From Paratrimastix pyriformis (lineage: Eukaryota > Preaxostyla > Paratrimastigidae), in assembly GCA_027972325.1 (NCBI GenBank), contig JAPMOS010000019.1, positions 186,001 to 250,000 on the forward strand: a DNA stretch of 64,000 bases. Reading direction: 5' to 3'. The notes below the pieces were generated by a model. That model saw only the letters and a program-made list of their open reading frames with translations, was not told the origin of the DNA and searched no databases. Made by a program: the position numbers and the translations under genes. Shown in pieces: positions 20,629-31,445 of the stretch. The first letter of the stretch is position 1, and each line of letters begins with the position of its first letter.

Positions 20629-22864
20629 CTATTGGTGCAGATGGGCGGGGTCGAGGAGAGTACCGTACATCTCCAGGCCCGACAGCATCAGCCAGTGGAA
20701 CCCGTCGGGGCTGGGGCTGGGGCCGGTCATCAGCACCCGGAAGCGGCGGGCCGGGAATGCCCGTTCGGGACTCGCGGCGAAGGTGGCCATGGCATCGGGG
20801 CGGGCGGGGATGGCGCGGCGGTCCTTGGTGTGCTCGTCCAGCGTCCGCCAGCTGTCACCACCACCGTCCACCGAGCCCTCCAGCCGCCACGACTGCAGCC
20901 GATACTCCACATCGATGGGGTTGTCGTTGTGGCGGAGGGTGTAGCGAGTCGGCGTGAAGAGGCGCCCCGGACCCAGGTCGACCTGCCACCACGAGGGCGT
21001 GGGCCGGAAGTGGGTGTAGCTTTGGCAGGCATCCCGACCCAGGGCATCCGAGGCGCTCCCGGCGCCACATTCGGATGAGCGGGTGGCGGTGACCCAGCCA
21101 GCCTCGGCTGGGTTTTGCCAGGGCTGGGTGCGGCCCTGGGTGCCGATGTAGTAGAACAGGCCCCGATCGTCCATGTCGTGGTCATACGCGAACACCACCG
21201 CTGGATGGTGGTGGATTGGAGGAGAAGGGTAAATTGGAATTGATGTCATCAGGCGGGAAGGCCGAGGGCTCGAGTGGTGGCTGTGTGGCAAAAAAGCGCC
21301 TGTGCCGCCCCCACCCCACCGCTGCTTGAGACCGCGGCAACATTTTACAGACCTGTGCATTTGGCGGGGGCGGAGGGGCCGCTCTCGGCCAGGCCCTGCG
21401 CGGCCACCACCACAAAGCGGGCCTCGACCCTGCCCGGTGCGGCATCGGGGGGGAAGCGGTACCGGCAGCGGCACTCGGGGCCCGTGTAGACGACGGCAGG
21501 CCCGCTGCCGAAGGGGTCGCCACCAACCACCACGAGGGTGGCCTGCACCCGGTAACGAACCAAGAGACCGGGTGGTGGCGGGGCGGAGGCTGGGGCCATG
21601 GGTTCAATCACGGGGACGGGCCGCCAGTCAAGGACAACCTCCCCTGTGCCCTTCCCAGCGGGCCATCAGGCCCTCGGGGGCCGGCGGGATGAACAGCTGG
21701 CGGGAGAGGGTATTGGGGGCAGGATGAGATGGGAGTGCGGGGGAAGGAGGAGAGGGGCGCAGAATTCATAATCCAGCGTCGGTGGAAAAGGACGTGATGC
21801 GGCGGACCTGGTCGATCTGCGACCGAATGGCCGCCAGGTCGTGCTGGGTCTGCTCCTTGGCCCGCGCCAGCTCGGCCAGCTGGGCCTGGGCCTTGGTCTG
21901 GCTGAGCTCGTGCCTGGTCTGGGCCAGCTCGAGCGAGGTGCCGGCCAGGCATTGCCTGAGGAGGCCCATGTGGGACGCCATCCCGTCCCGCTCGTGGGCG
22001 GCCAGGTCGCATTGCGGGCAGCTGGTCGGGCAGCCCACATCCGCGTACCCGCAGGCCATCTGCACAAACACAGAGAGACAAGGATAACACCGAGACCAAT
22101 GGATGAGACGACAGGCGGTGCGGGGGGGAGGGAGGGAGGGAGGGGGGGGTCCGGCGGACCGGCTTGCGGGCGCAGGTGGTGACCTTGTGGCGGGCCATCT
22201 CAGCCCGCCGGACCTGCTGGTGGCACTGGTCGCACTCCACTTCGTCCCACTCGCACTCCGCCTCGAGGTGATGCTCAACATCCAGCACACCAATAACCGC
22301 TCCGCACCCCAGTCCACGGTTGGGGCAGTGGCACTGCATCTGCCTCGCCTGGCGCCGTGCCAACCGCGAGGGAAATAGCCTGATAAACACCCCAAAATGT
22401 GTCGAGCGCGCGATGACGATGATGCCCAAGGGTCAGCAGGGGGCAGGAAAAGGGCACGGACTCCGAAAGCGCCTTTACATTCTCGTGACAGAGAGGACAT
22501 GTTTGACCGATGAGTGTGGCGCAGGCCCGACAGACGGCGTCCCCTGAGAGCAAGAATTTATTGCGATCGCCTCTTGTGTGTGTGTGCTGTGTACAGACCG
22601 CAACTCAAGGACACTGGATCTTCGTAATGAGCATGACACTACTCGGCACAGACAGAATAGAGGTGCGGGATGTTCCTGTAGTTCACAGAGACAAATTTAG
22701 CAGACAGCCGGACATCGCCAACCCACATCGTCGCCCCTTCCGGGGTGAATGATGTACTCGAGTTGCCTCCGAGGGCGGCAGGGTTGACGCTTCTCATTCC
22801 CCTTGCCCGGGATGTCAATGCTGCTGTTTCTGGACGCGCAAACATCTTCATCGGCATTTTCCAT
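20629..22864 (-). CDS. T2: RING - TRAF zinc finger - coiled coil - FN3-like - discoidin protein
   Basis: The fullest copy of the T family. ATG at 22,864 (MENADEDV) leads to QPCRPRRQLEYII and a RING finger split by two short GTCTGY introns; spliced it reads CPAC-HAHYEDPVSLSCG-DAVCRAC ... CPLC, with Asp where the RING His normally sits. Next come TRAF-type zinc fingers (MQCHCPNRGLGCGA ... VEHHLEAECEW, CDQCHQQVRRAEM), a second finger with a Gln/Leu coiled coil (ACGYADVGCPTSCPQCDL, LAQTRHEL ... QTQHDLAAIRSQID), an FN3-like exon (RYRVQATLV ... GPECRCRYRFP) and a HECTD1-like discoidin domain (YDHDMDDRGLFYYIGTQGRT, WWQVDLGPGRLFTPTRYTLR), stopping at TAG 20,631-20,629. RING-TRAF proteins are usually E3 ligases or signalling scaffolds; that role is inferred. 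Exon breaks carry GTCCGC/GTCTGY donors. Confidence 0.8.
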
Positions 22865-23258
22865 CAACCACAAAAAAGATGCCCGCACGCGCAGCTGACC
22901 TGACCCCCAGGGATGCAAGGCACGCCGGTTGCAACAACACTGTATGCGGATGGTTGCCTTCGCTGTATGCGATCAACTGGTTCTACATTCTTTTGCAGTT
23001 TTTTTCGCAAAGGATTCGAGATATACGAAGTAGCGACGACGTAGACGTGCCTCTCCTCAATGTTGTCTGAGACCTCGGCATGGATCTCATGCATCTCTTT
23101 GGTGGTCGAGGAACTGAACGATTTCACGAACCCTACCCTTCCCCACCGCCCTGAGCACTAGTATTGGGTCGGACATCAGGTTTTAAAGCATACGGCGAAC
23201 AAGAGAGTGAGGAAGAAGACGGAGAGGATGGTGGAGTGCGGCCAACGGGAAGGCCGTA
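22865..23258. other. Upstream region of T2 with a small open frame
   Basis: A minus-strand frame (about 23,127-22,870, SSTTKEMHEIHAEVSDN ... YVVATSYISNPL) is of low GC and ends with a stop immediately before the T2 start codon. It could be an upstream exon or leader. It has no counterpart in the other T genes, so I do not call it a gene. Confidence 0.3.
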
Positions 23259-23731
23259 CTACGGATGCTGATGGGCGGAGTCGAGGAGGAGGAGGGAGCC
23301 GTACATCTCCAGGCCCGACAGCACCAGGCAGTGGTCCCCGCCGGGGTTGGGGCCGGTCATCAGCACTCGGAAGCGGCGGGCCGGGAATGCCCGGTGGGGG
23401 ACCACGGCGAAGGTGGCCCTGGCATCGGCACGGGCGGGGATGGCGCGGCGGTCCTTGGTGTGCTCGTCCAGGGTCCGCCAGCTGGCATCACTGCCGTCCA
23501 CCGAGCCCTCCAGCCGCCACGACTGCAGCCGATACTCCACATCAGAAGAAAGATCACTATGGCGGAGGGTAGCGTGTGGGCGTGAAGAGGCGCTCCGCAC
23601 CCAGGTCAACCTGCCACCACGAGGGCGAGGGGTTGCTGTAGGTGCAGCTGTGGCATGGCTGGCGCCCCGTGAGATCGGAGGCCTTCCCGTAGCCCTCGGA
23701 TGTGCGGGTGGCCGTGACCCAGCCAGCCTCG
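23259..23731 (-). pseudogene. 3' half of a discoidin domain (T-family), separated from its gene
   Basis: Begins mid-domain at EAGWVTATRTSEG and continues WWQVDLGAERLFTP ... YRLQSWRLEGSVDG ... LSGLEMYG to a TAG at 23,261-23,259. The missing first half (through TQPWQNPA) is exactly what ends at 63,932 on the other strand. The sequence fused in front of it (from 23,732) is an armadillo repeat in another frame. A 2-base deletion relative to paralogues near 23,570 (CGCTACCCTC against CGCTACACCCTC) also breaks the frame. Confidence 0.8.
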
Positions 23732-25314
23732 ATTGGTCGCCAGGAGGCCGATGGCCGCGAAGAGGAGCCCGGCCGTCTCGTGGTCGCTGGTGGGCAGGTC
23801 GGGCTTGGCGGCGGTGAGCAGCCTGGCCAGCGCGGCAACAGCCCCGGCGCGCCCCAACACAACTTTCTCCTCGGCAGGGGCCCCACGAACCAAGCAAGTC
23901 ATCTCATAGAGGACAATCGCGGTGCAGGGGGCCGCCAGGAGGGCATCGGCAGGGGCGGCGCTCAGGCAGGCGACCATCGACAGCATCTTCTGAAAGGAGG
24001 CGTTCCGATCCAAGGCAGGTGACGCTCCGGGCAGGCGGGTGTCTGGTCGGAGATGAGACGGGTTGTGAAGGCGGAGCGGGACAGACCCTCCGCCGACACA
24101 GCGGCTGCTGCTTGTTGCGGCGCAGCAGCGTGTGGCTGCTCCTGTCGTTGTTTTTTCAGCTCCTGTTGCTCCTTCTGATGAGGCTCCTTCTGAGGCTCCT
24201 TCTGAGGCTCCTTCTGAGGCTCCTTCTGAGGCTCCATCGGCTCATGCTTCTGTTGTTCCCTCTGCTTCTGCTTCTGCTTCTTGGCCTTCTTCCGATCGGC
24301 CTTGGCGGCTGTGGGCGGCAGGGGCCGCAGGGGCACCTGGAGCACCACCGGATGGGCCAGGCTGGCCCGCAGGAGCGCGTGCAGCGACTCGGCGCTGTCC
24401 ACCAGGCCTGCGAATGGCGGTATTGCGGGGAGGGTGGGATGAATGGGAGTGGGGGTGGGGGGTGGGGGTGGGGGTGGGGGGGGGGGGGGGGGGGGTGGAT
24501 GAATGGATGGCAGTGGGCCAAAGCAGACCGGTGACAGCCTCGGGTGAGGCCCCGATGGCAGGGGCACCGGCGACTGAGCGCCCCTCGAACTGGGCGGCCA
24601 GCAGCCCCATGAACTCCTCCAGCCGCATCGCCTCGGCCTCATCGGGGGCGATCTCGACCGTCCGGGGCGGCAGCCCGATCGCCTCCAGCCGCAGCGTGCA
24701 CATGGCCAGTGGCGGCAGCGTACCCAGTGGCGGCGCGGGTGGTTGCTCGTTGGGTGTGGTCTCTCCGGCGCCCGTAAGTGGGGCCGCTGCTGCTGGCGCT
24801 CTGGTTGTATCCACCGGGGTTGGCGGTGACGATTTTTCTGGGGGAAGTGCAGTTTCTGGAACTCCAGTGGTTGACGCGCTTGTACGTGGTGGTGTCATCA
24901 TGGTGGCGGAAGGGACTGGGGGGGTCGCTGATTGACGATGCTGATGGATGGGGAGTAGGTCGGGAAACAAAAGGTTGACGCCCGTGCAAAAAAAGTACAT
25001 CAGCAGACCGCCGACGAAGAAAGGGTGATCTTCAAAGGAGGGAGAGGACTTTCCTGGAGATAGCCTTCCAAAGAGTCATCGCCCGCGATAGCTGACCCAT
25101 TCAAATTAATTCTCGATACATCCAAGCCAGGAGACAGACCAAATGTGTCACCGTCGCACAGGTAAGAGATTTCCATTTCCATAAGAGATTCCGGACAAAA
25201 CTCCCGTGCGATCAAAGATTTGAGCGCTTCAAACCCGGCATTTCTGGGGAACGGGACTCTCCGTTTCTTTGCGCCCTCAACCGCGAGAACGAGTGTGATA
25301 GTGTGCTCCATCAT
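23732..25314 (-). CDS. PB1 + armadillo-repeat protein D, 5' half only
   Basis: ATG at 25,314 (MMEHT) opens a PB1 domain (KKRRVPFPRNAGFEALKSL, YLCDGDTF, GTCTGT intron, AIAGDDSLEGYLQ). After a GTCTGC intron come the linker, the second beta-grasp-like module (CTLRLEAIGLPPRTVEI ... EEFMGLLAAQFEG ... GLVDSAESLHALLRAS ... VVLQVPL) and a highly charged stretch with four PQKE repeats (15-bp units at about 24,179-24,240). The first armadillo repeat is present (KVVLGRAGAVAALARLL) and the second stops at AAIGLLATN, where the sequence switches to a discoidin domain. The continuation PENITAFGRAGVVAPLV lies at 63,933 on the plus strand. As it stands the gene is truncated and would read into a frameshifted discoidin sequence. 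Confidence 0.8.
24430..24497 (-). repeat. Poly-G/GGGGGT tract in an intron of gene D
   Basis: The intron between the two halves of the beta-grasp-like module is filled with GGGGGT repeats and a long G run, as in genes B and C at the same position. Confidence 0.6.
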
Positions 25315-25646
25315 GACATGATCAGCATCGCCCGACGGGTCTGGTTGGCTGGTCCAGGATGTCATCTGTGTCATTCAGGCGACATCGACCCGCATGAGGG
25401 GGCGGGGGGCATTCGTTTCCGCTGCGTGTTTTGCTTTGTGCTTTGGTGGGAGCGGAGCGGCTTCGACGCGATTGCCGGAAAAGCGAGTGGAATGAGAGTT
25501 ATCGCGTGCACGATCCCCGTCTGTCCCCCCTCCCGTGTTCGATGCGATTGCCGTCACGTAAAAACGAATGGAATGAGCCCCGTCTGGGTCCCGTGTATTC
25601 ACAATAGCGGGACGGGTGGACCAAGCGTTGGGTTTTTGGGTTGTGT
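25315..25646. other. Intergenic region between D and the Barentsz-like gene
   Basis: Contains an imperfect direct repeat: ATTGCCGGAAAAGCGAGTGGAATGAG (about 25,470-25,496) resembles ATTGCCGTCACGTAAAAACGAATGGAATGAG (about 25,546-25,576). No gene is seen. Confidence 0.35.
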
Positions 25647-27791
25647 TTATTCATCCCGGGACGGCGAGGCAGGCGCCGGGGCGGCGGCCGTGGCTGGTGC
25701 CGCTGGGGATGGAGACTTCTCCCGACGGGCGCGGGGTGAAGCCGACCGGGACCGTGACCGCGACCGGGAGCGAGAGTGCTTCCGGGACTGGGCGGGGGAG
25801 GCCTCCGGGGGGGTGGCGATGGTCGCGGCCGGGGGATGGCTGCTGGGGGTGGCGGGGCGGCGGGTGCTGTGGTGGCCGCCTCGGGTGGGGGCGGGGCGGG
25901 GGCTGGGTGATGTCGACCGGGGGCGACGAGGGCAGGGGCGGTGGGGAGGCGGCGGCGAACCGCTGCGGCCGGGGCTGGGGGGGGGGGGGGGGGGGGGGGT
26001 CACGGGAGGGATGGGGTGGGAGAGGGGTGGATGGAAGGGAAATCAGATGAGTCGGCGGAAGGGCGCAGGGGCGGTGCGAAAGGTGGCAATGAGGGTCCGT
26101 GATGTGGCCCGGGGCATGTCCACAGGGCAAAACGAATCGGCGGGCATGCGGCGGTCGGTGTGCGCGCGTGATGTGTGACGGCTCAGATGGGGCGGGAAGT
26201 CGGCATCCCAGAGGGGATCGGGTGGTGGTGGTGGTGGTGGTGGTGGTGGTGGTGGTGGTGGTGGTGGTGGTGGTGGTGGTGGTGGTGGTGGTGGTGGTGG
26301 TGGTGGTGGTGGTGGTGGTGGTGGTGGTGGTGGTGGTGGTGGTGGTGGCGGCGGACAAGAAAAAAATGTGCGCCCGTGTGCCCCCTGCTGGGCTTGGGCG
26401 GGGTGCCGTGGGAAGGGGAAGGGGGAAGTGGATGGGGCTGGGGCGCCGGTCGAGACCTTGGGCTGCGTGGGGCCCGCAGGGGCGACCCGGGCTGGGCCTG
26501 CTGCTTGTCGCCCGCCTCGGGCCCGTCGTCCCTCTTGGGGGCTGCCCCCTCGGGCTTATCCTGGGTCAGCCTGCGCATGGCCTCATCCACCCGGCGGTTA
26601 TCACCCCCCCGGGGGGCACCGCCCTGCCAGGGGCCGCCCCGGCCCCCGCGCCACAGGCCCCGCCCGCGACCGGCGAACCGGCCCCGGGGGACCTCGGCCC
26701 CGTAGCCGCCCATGCCGCCCCGCCCGGCGGAGTATTCGCGGGGTGGAGGACGGCGCCGCGGGGGGCTCTCGGGCCGGGCGTCGGGGTCGAAGAGGTCGTG
26801 CTGCCACTGGGGGGAGGAAGAGGTGGCGGGGGCGGGGGCGGGGGCAGGGGCAGCAGGCGCCGACTCGTCGGAGGGGGCCGGGGCGGGGGCGGCGGGGGCG
26901 GGTGGTGGGGCCGGGGCTCGGGAGGCGGGGCCGGCGTAGTTTGGGTTGGCTGTACGAGAGGGGTCGATGGATGGACGGCAGTGGCGGGGGGTGGATGAGG
27001 CGGGTGAGGTGGATGAGGTGGGTGGGTGTGGAGGGGAGAGGATCGCCAGCCCACCCTCCCCACACCCACCCACCCACCCCCTCCGCGGGGCCCAGGCAGC
27101 ACAGTGGGCATGGGGCGGACATTCGCGGGTGTCGTGTTCGAAGAATGCCGCCGAGCGGGGCACGTACGTGGGGTCGATCTCCTGCCGGAGGACCACACGC
27201 GGTGGCGGACCCCCGGACGACCGCGGCTCCTCAAAGCGGCCGCCCCAGCGCCGATCTTGCTCGGGGGGAGGTGGGCTATCATGACGACCCAAGAAGAAAA
27301 CGAAGAGAGCCGTGAAATGCACGATCAAAAAGGCCGCCGCCAGACCGGTTGCTGAAGGGCCGGTTGTCGTACCGAACGTCGCGATCGCCATGCATGCCGC
27401 GATATAAGCCAGGAGGCGGAGGTGGCCGCACCCCACCCCGGGGGCCCGCAGGGCCATCCCTTCTCAAACCTGGAGAACGTTCGTCCCTTCCCTCGCGGAA
27501 GCGAATGGGAGGGGGAGGGGGAGGCCGTCGATAGTCGCCGTGCCCGCCAGAGGAACCCTTACTGCCATGCGAGTCGCGCACCTCGCGGTGGTCATGCGAG
27601 TCGTAATGGTGACCTTCGTGATGACGTTCCTCGGATCTGTGAGAGTGTGTGTCACGCTCGTCGCGCCGAGCGGGCGAATGTCGTCTCGGGGGGCTCCTAA
27701 TTTCAAGAGATTTGAACCAAGTGTACAATTTAGACCCAAGAGTGTGAATGAGCTGATCCCAGAACCAGGCCATGCCTACAGACCGATGCAT
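25647..27791 (-). CDS. Barentsz/CASC3-like exon-junction protein with RS tail
   Basis: The predicted first coding exon is tiny: ATG CAT CG at 27,791, then a GTCTGT intron ending in AAATTAG, giving MHRSPPRRHSPARRDE. An Arg/Ser/His-rich N-part follows. After a GTCTGG intron comes EQDRRWGGRFEE, then DPTYVPRSAAFFEHDTRE, the first half of the Btz/SELOR motif (P-x-Y-I/V-P-R-x-x-x-F-F-E-H-D-x-R). A GTCCGC intron and an Ala/Pro linker lead to SSPQWQHDLFDPD, the second half (W-x-H-D-x-F), then Arg/Gly repeats. The C-terminus is an RS domain (HSRSRSRSRSRSASPRARR) stopping at TAA 25,649-25,647. CASC3/Barentsz holds eIF4A3 and RNA in the exon junction complex, acting in mRNA transport and decay. The identification rests on the two short motifs. 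A (TGG)n tract occupies a likely intron at 26,222-26,347. Confidence 0.6.
26222..26347 (+). repeat. (GGT)42 triplet repeat
   Basis: About 42 uninterrupted GGT/TGG units. On the coding (minus) strand they read ACC/CAC/CCA and probably lie within an intron starting GTCCGCC just upstream. If exonic they would encode poly-His, poly-Thr or poly-Pro. Confidence 0.85.
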
Positions 27792-28819
27792 CAAGAGCCT
27801 TCCTAAAATGTCTCTTCTTCCCGTGGTCAACTCAACTGTCCCCGGCTCGAACGCCTCAGCTTTCAGATGAGCTATTTCGCTGCGGCTCCAACAGGGCACA
27901 TTCCTCAGCACCTGTCATCTATTTTTTCGTGTTTCTCTGACCGTTCAGTTTGCTGTTCGGGCTTCTTTTGCCCATGTTTCATGATTTCAAAGACTGCTGA
28001 GGTTGGTGACTTTTCAACACCTTTCCATTTAAATCATTGCACATATAAACCGCTTCTTCCCATTAGCGCATCTCCGGGAAGCCAAATTGTGCCGTTTGTT
28101 TCGGGTCATGTCTTTGCCTCCCCTGTTTTTCGCTGTGGGAGCGCGGACTGGTTCGGGAAAAGTACGGTCTTCAAGAACAGGTTTGTAGTGGGCTTTTTGA
28201 CCTCCCACGTCTCCACGGTGCGCTGGTTCGAATAGTGTTGTGCTGATTTTCTTGCTGCCTTCTGCTGCTCACCTTGTTCCGTTTGCCAAGGTCTCGGATC
28301 GGGTGGTACGTTTGATGTGGTTCCATTTTTGCTTTCGCTTTCCAGAATTCCGCGAAGTCGAGCTGCGATCGAGGCAACAAACGTACACCTCAGGGACCGT
28401 CCAAAACTTCGCAGCGATGGGTCTCCAGCTCAAAAAATGAACGGGTCGACAATAACACATCGAAAGCAACTTTTCGCGAAGTTTCTCGCACGGTGGACAA
28501 TTTCCACCCCTGATTTTCGCGGTTCTTTTTTCTTTTTTGCGGGCAATGTTCTTTCCTCTCCGAAGCCCTCCGTTCTCTTTGTTTTCCGCGCATGTATCCA
28601 TACTTCGGGGGTTGTCCGAATTGATTGTGTTTTGTTTCTCTTGATTAGAGTGCGTATTATCATGGTCCGGACCCCCCGAACGACGCAGAACACTTGGGAC
28701 ACCAACTCCACAAAACAACACCGCACGCTAAGCCGTTTGTACATTGTGCGTGCTCCTCGACCCCAAACCCGGCCTTTGGCACTTCCCAGAGGGGGATCGC
28801 GACCTTTTTGATACCAGGG
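27792..28819. promoter_or_regulatory. Divergent intergenic region, A/T-richer
   Basis: About 1 kb between the Barentsz-like gene (-) and the flavodoxin-ferredoxin gene (+). Composition drops markedly from the surrounding GC level, with T-rich stretches such as TTCTTTTTTC. No coding region is convincing. It should hold both promoters. Confidence 0.4.
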
Positions 28820-30707
28820 ATGAGCAAGCAGGTTCTTCTGGTCCATTGCTCGTTGACCGGCAATACCCAGCACGTCGCCCTTGTCTTGAAGCAAGTTCTC
28901 GAAGCCCATGGATTTTCCTGCGTTCTCCATGACCTCATTCCCCTCATTCGAGGCATTTCTCTTCGGTCCGAGGCCGAGCCCTTGGCCGAGCTGACCCGAA
29001 AGTGCGATGCAGCAGATGTCATTGGATTGGGGACATTGGTTGACGGCCTGGCTCCTTTCCCCAAATTTTGCAAGGCAATCTCTGCCCTCCCCAAACGGGC
29101 GTTGCAAGGGAAACCCTCTTTTATCTTCACGACTTTCGGGAATATTGAAGGGTGGGCTTCCGCAACCGTGGTGAACTGTTTGAAGAAAATGGGTTCTCGC
29201 CCGTTGATGGCCTTGCCCGTTCGATGCCCCGAGAATTTCATCCCCCTGCAGGCCATCGTTCCCGATGTCTGTGCGTCCCTGCTTCATCACCTCTAAACAA
29301 CATGGAAATCTCGATGGCATGTCATTATGACGCCACTAGCGGGACTACTTTGACGCAGGGCAGGAGACCCGGGTTCGGCAGTTCGCCGAGAAGCTGTCGG
29401 CTGTGCTGGGGAGCGAGCCGTCATCATGGCCCCAGGTGGAGCTGGCCTTGTGGAAGCGCGTCCTGGCCCGGATCGGCTGGAGCTCCTGCGTCAGCGTCGT
29501 CCCCCGTCCGCCCTTTTTGTGTGTGTGTGTGTTTTGCTCTGGTCTTACTCGCCTGGCCGCCCACTCTGTCATCTTGCCACCTTACAATCACCCCGACTCT
29601 GTCCGTGGATTGGAGGGCTTTTCCCACGTGTGGCTGTCCTTCATCTTCCACGAAACTCTGGTGCGCGGCTGGCATCCTCTGGTTCGCCCCCCTCTTGGAG
29701 GCAACGCACACACACGCACGCGCACCTTGACTTGACTGGCGCGGGCAGTCATCGGGCCCATTCGGATCGACCCGGCCAAGTGCATCCACTGCGGGGCCTG
29801 CGTCCGGCTGTGCCCCTTCGGGGCCCTCGAGAAGTGCCCCGACATCGGTCCGACCTGCCCCACACGCCCTCTGTGACCCACATGCCCCCCATCATGCCCC
29901 CCATGCCCCCATGCCCACACGCCCTCCATGCCACTTGGCCACACACACCCATCAAGCGGGGCATGAGGTAAGGGCAGATGCATGTGTGGGCTTTCATCGT
30001 CATCTCATCTCCCGGTATCCCTCCCCCATCCCACGCGCCCAACCCTCCCCCGACCCCACCCAGAGAACACCCCTGCCGGGCCGCCGCAGTATCACATGCT
30101 GCGGTGCAAGGGCTGCACCCGGTGCCTGAACCGCTGCCCCGCCCAGGCCATCTCCATCCCCGTCTGGCGCTCGCAGTCCCGCCAGCAGTCCGTCTCGCAC
30201 CCCCCCAAGCCGCCCCAGCATCCCGGCCTTCCTCCTCGGCATATTATTCGGAACGGCGTCCCCCGGGGGCAGCCCCAGACAAAGCGCTTCGGCTGGGTCT
30301 GGGGGGTGGTGGATCGCCGACAGGCCATCGACATCCACGGCCCTGGCGCTCGCAGCGACCCAACCACCTGCGGGTTCCCCTCCCATTTTGTTGGATGGCC
30401 ATTGGATGGGCGGTGCTTTTCCCGCTCCGCGACACCCGGATCATCCCCGGGATGATGCGGGCTAGGTGGCCTTGGACCCCCCATTCACTGTCACGCTCCC
30501 CCCCCCCCCCCCCCCCCGTGGGTTGGTGCTGCCTGGCGTGGGGGCAGGTACACCTTCACGGAGGTGCGGCCCCAGGGGCTGCCCCACCCGCTGCGTGAGA
30601 TTGCCCGGGTGCGGCACGTCGCCCCCCGGGTGCTGCTGACCCTGGCCGCCCTGGTGGTCATCCTCGTCGGGATCGCCCTCCGGCTGCTGCGCGCCAGGCG
30701 GGTGTAA
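28820..30707 (+). CDS. Flavodoxin - 2x[4Fe-4S] ferredoxin, tail-anchored
   Basis: Five exons. Exon 1 (ATG 28,820) is a flavodoxin-like domain: [17 protein letters not shown] is the FMN phosphate loop (S-x-T-G-N-T). A GTCTGT intron (29,267-29,339) joins IVPD to [26 protein letters not shown] intron precedes the first cluster, [27 protein letters not shown] intron with acceptor CACCCAG precedes the second, [25 protein letters not shown] intron joins SRQQ to [15 protein letters not shown], and the protein ends with a hydrophobic segment ([17 protein letters not shown]) followed by RARRV and TAA at 30,705-30,707. The EFR1-type fusion of flavodoxin with bacterial-type ferredoxin is found in anaerobic bacteria and protists as an electron carrier. 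The C-terminal anchor suggests an ER or organelle membrane site; partners are unknown. Confidence 0.82.
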
Positions 30708-31445
30708 CCCCTGGTGCGGATGTAACCCCTGGTGCGGGTAACCCCTGGACGCGGATGTAACCCCGGGTGCTGCTGACCCTGATCGCCCTCATCGGCCTCC
30801 GGCTGCTGCGCGCCAGGCGGGTGTCACCCCCTCAGCGGCCTCGTGGGGCATCGTCCTCCGGCTGCTTGGCATGCGCTGTGGCACCCCAACCCTGGTGGGG
30901 ATCGCCCCCCCGGGTGCTGCCTCCCGTCCTGGGCATTGTCCGTTGGATGGCTGCCCTGTGCTGGATGTAACCCTTGGCGTGCGGATGGAACCCCACCCGG
31001 GGTGATACCTCGATCCGCCATCATCACCCCGCCCATATGTGCTGTGTCTCTTCGACTGCCCTGGTTTTTTTCTCTTCCCGTAGTGGCTCCGACTCCCTCC
31101 CTCGGGAGTGGCCACAGCCACACAGACTACCTTCTCTGCTTCTGTACAACACACTGCACCCCCTCCCCCCAACGCCCTTCCCCCTGCCTCGCTGGTTCCT
31201 CTTCGCCCTTCGCCCCGCTGCGGCCCCGTGTTCGCTGCTGGCGTCTTTGGACCCCCTCGGACCGGTCGCATCCCCTGCCCATCCCCATCCCATCCCCCCC
31301 CCCCCCCCCCCCCTCATCATCCCATCCCCCTCCATCCCATCGTCATGGCATGCCGTTCTCTGATGTGCGTCTGTGTATTCGGAAGGGCAGAGGCCGATTC
31401 TGATTCTCTTCCAGCACCAGGGGGCCCAGCAGGGGATGGAAACTG
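30708..31445. other. Intergenic region with copies of the preceding gene's 3' end
   Basis: Directly after the stop, parts of the final exon recur: GTGCTGCTGACCCTGATCG through CTGCGCGCCAGGCGGGTG at about 30,767-30,824 repeats the anchor-coding segment, and several copies of GGATGTAACCCCTGG follow the stop. The rest is T/C-rich with a C run at about 31,295. No gene is seen. Confidence 0.5.

Noticed and set aside
26175-26358. Poly-Trp, poly-Val, poly-His or poly-Thr proteins
   Set aside because: Frame-dependent readings of the (GGT)42 tract, not independent genes.
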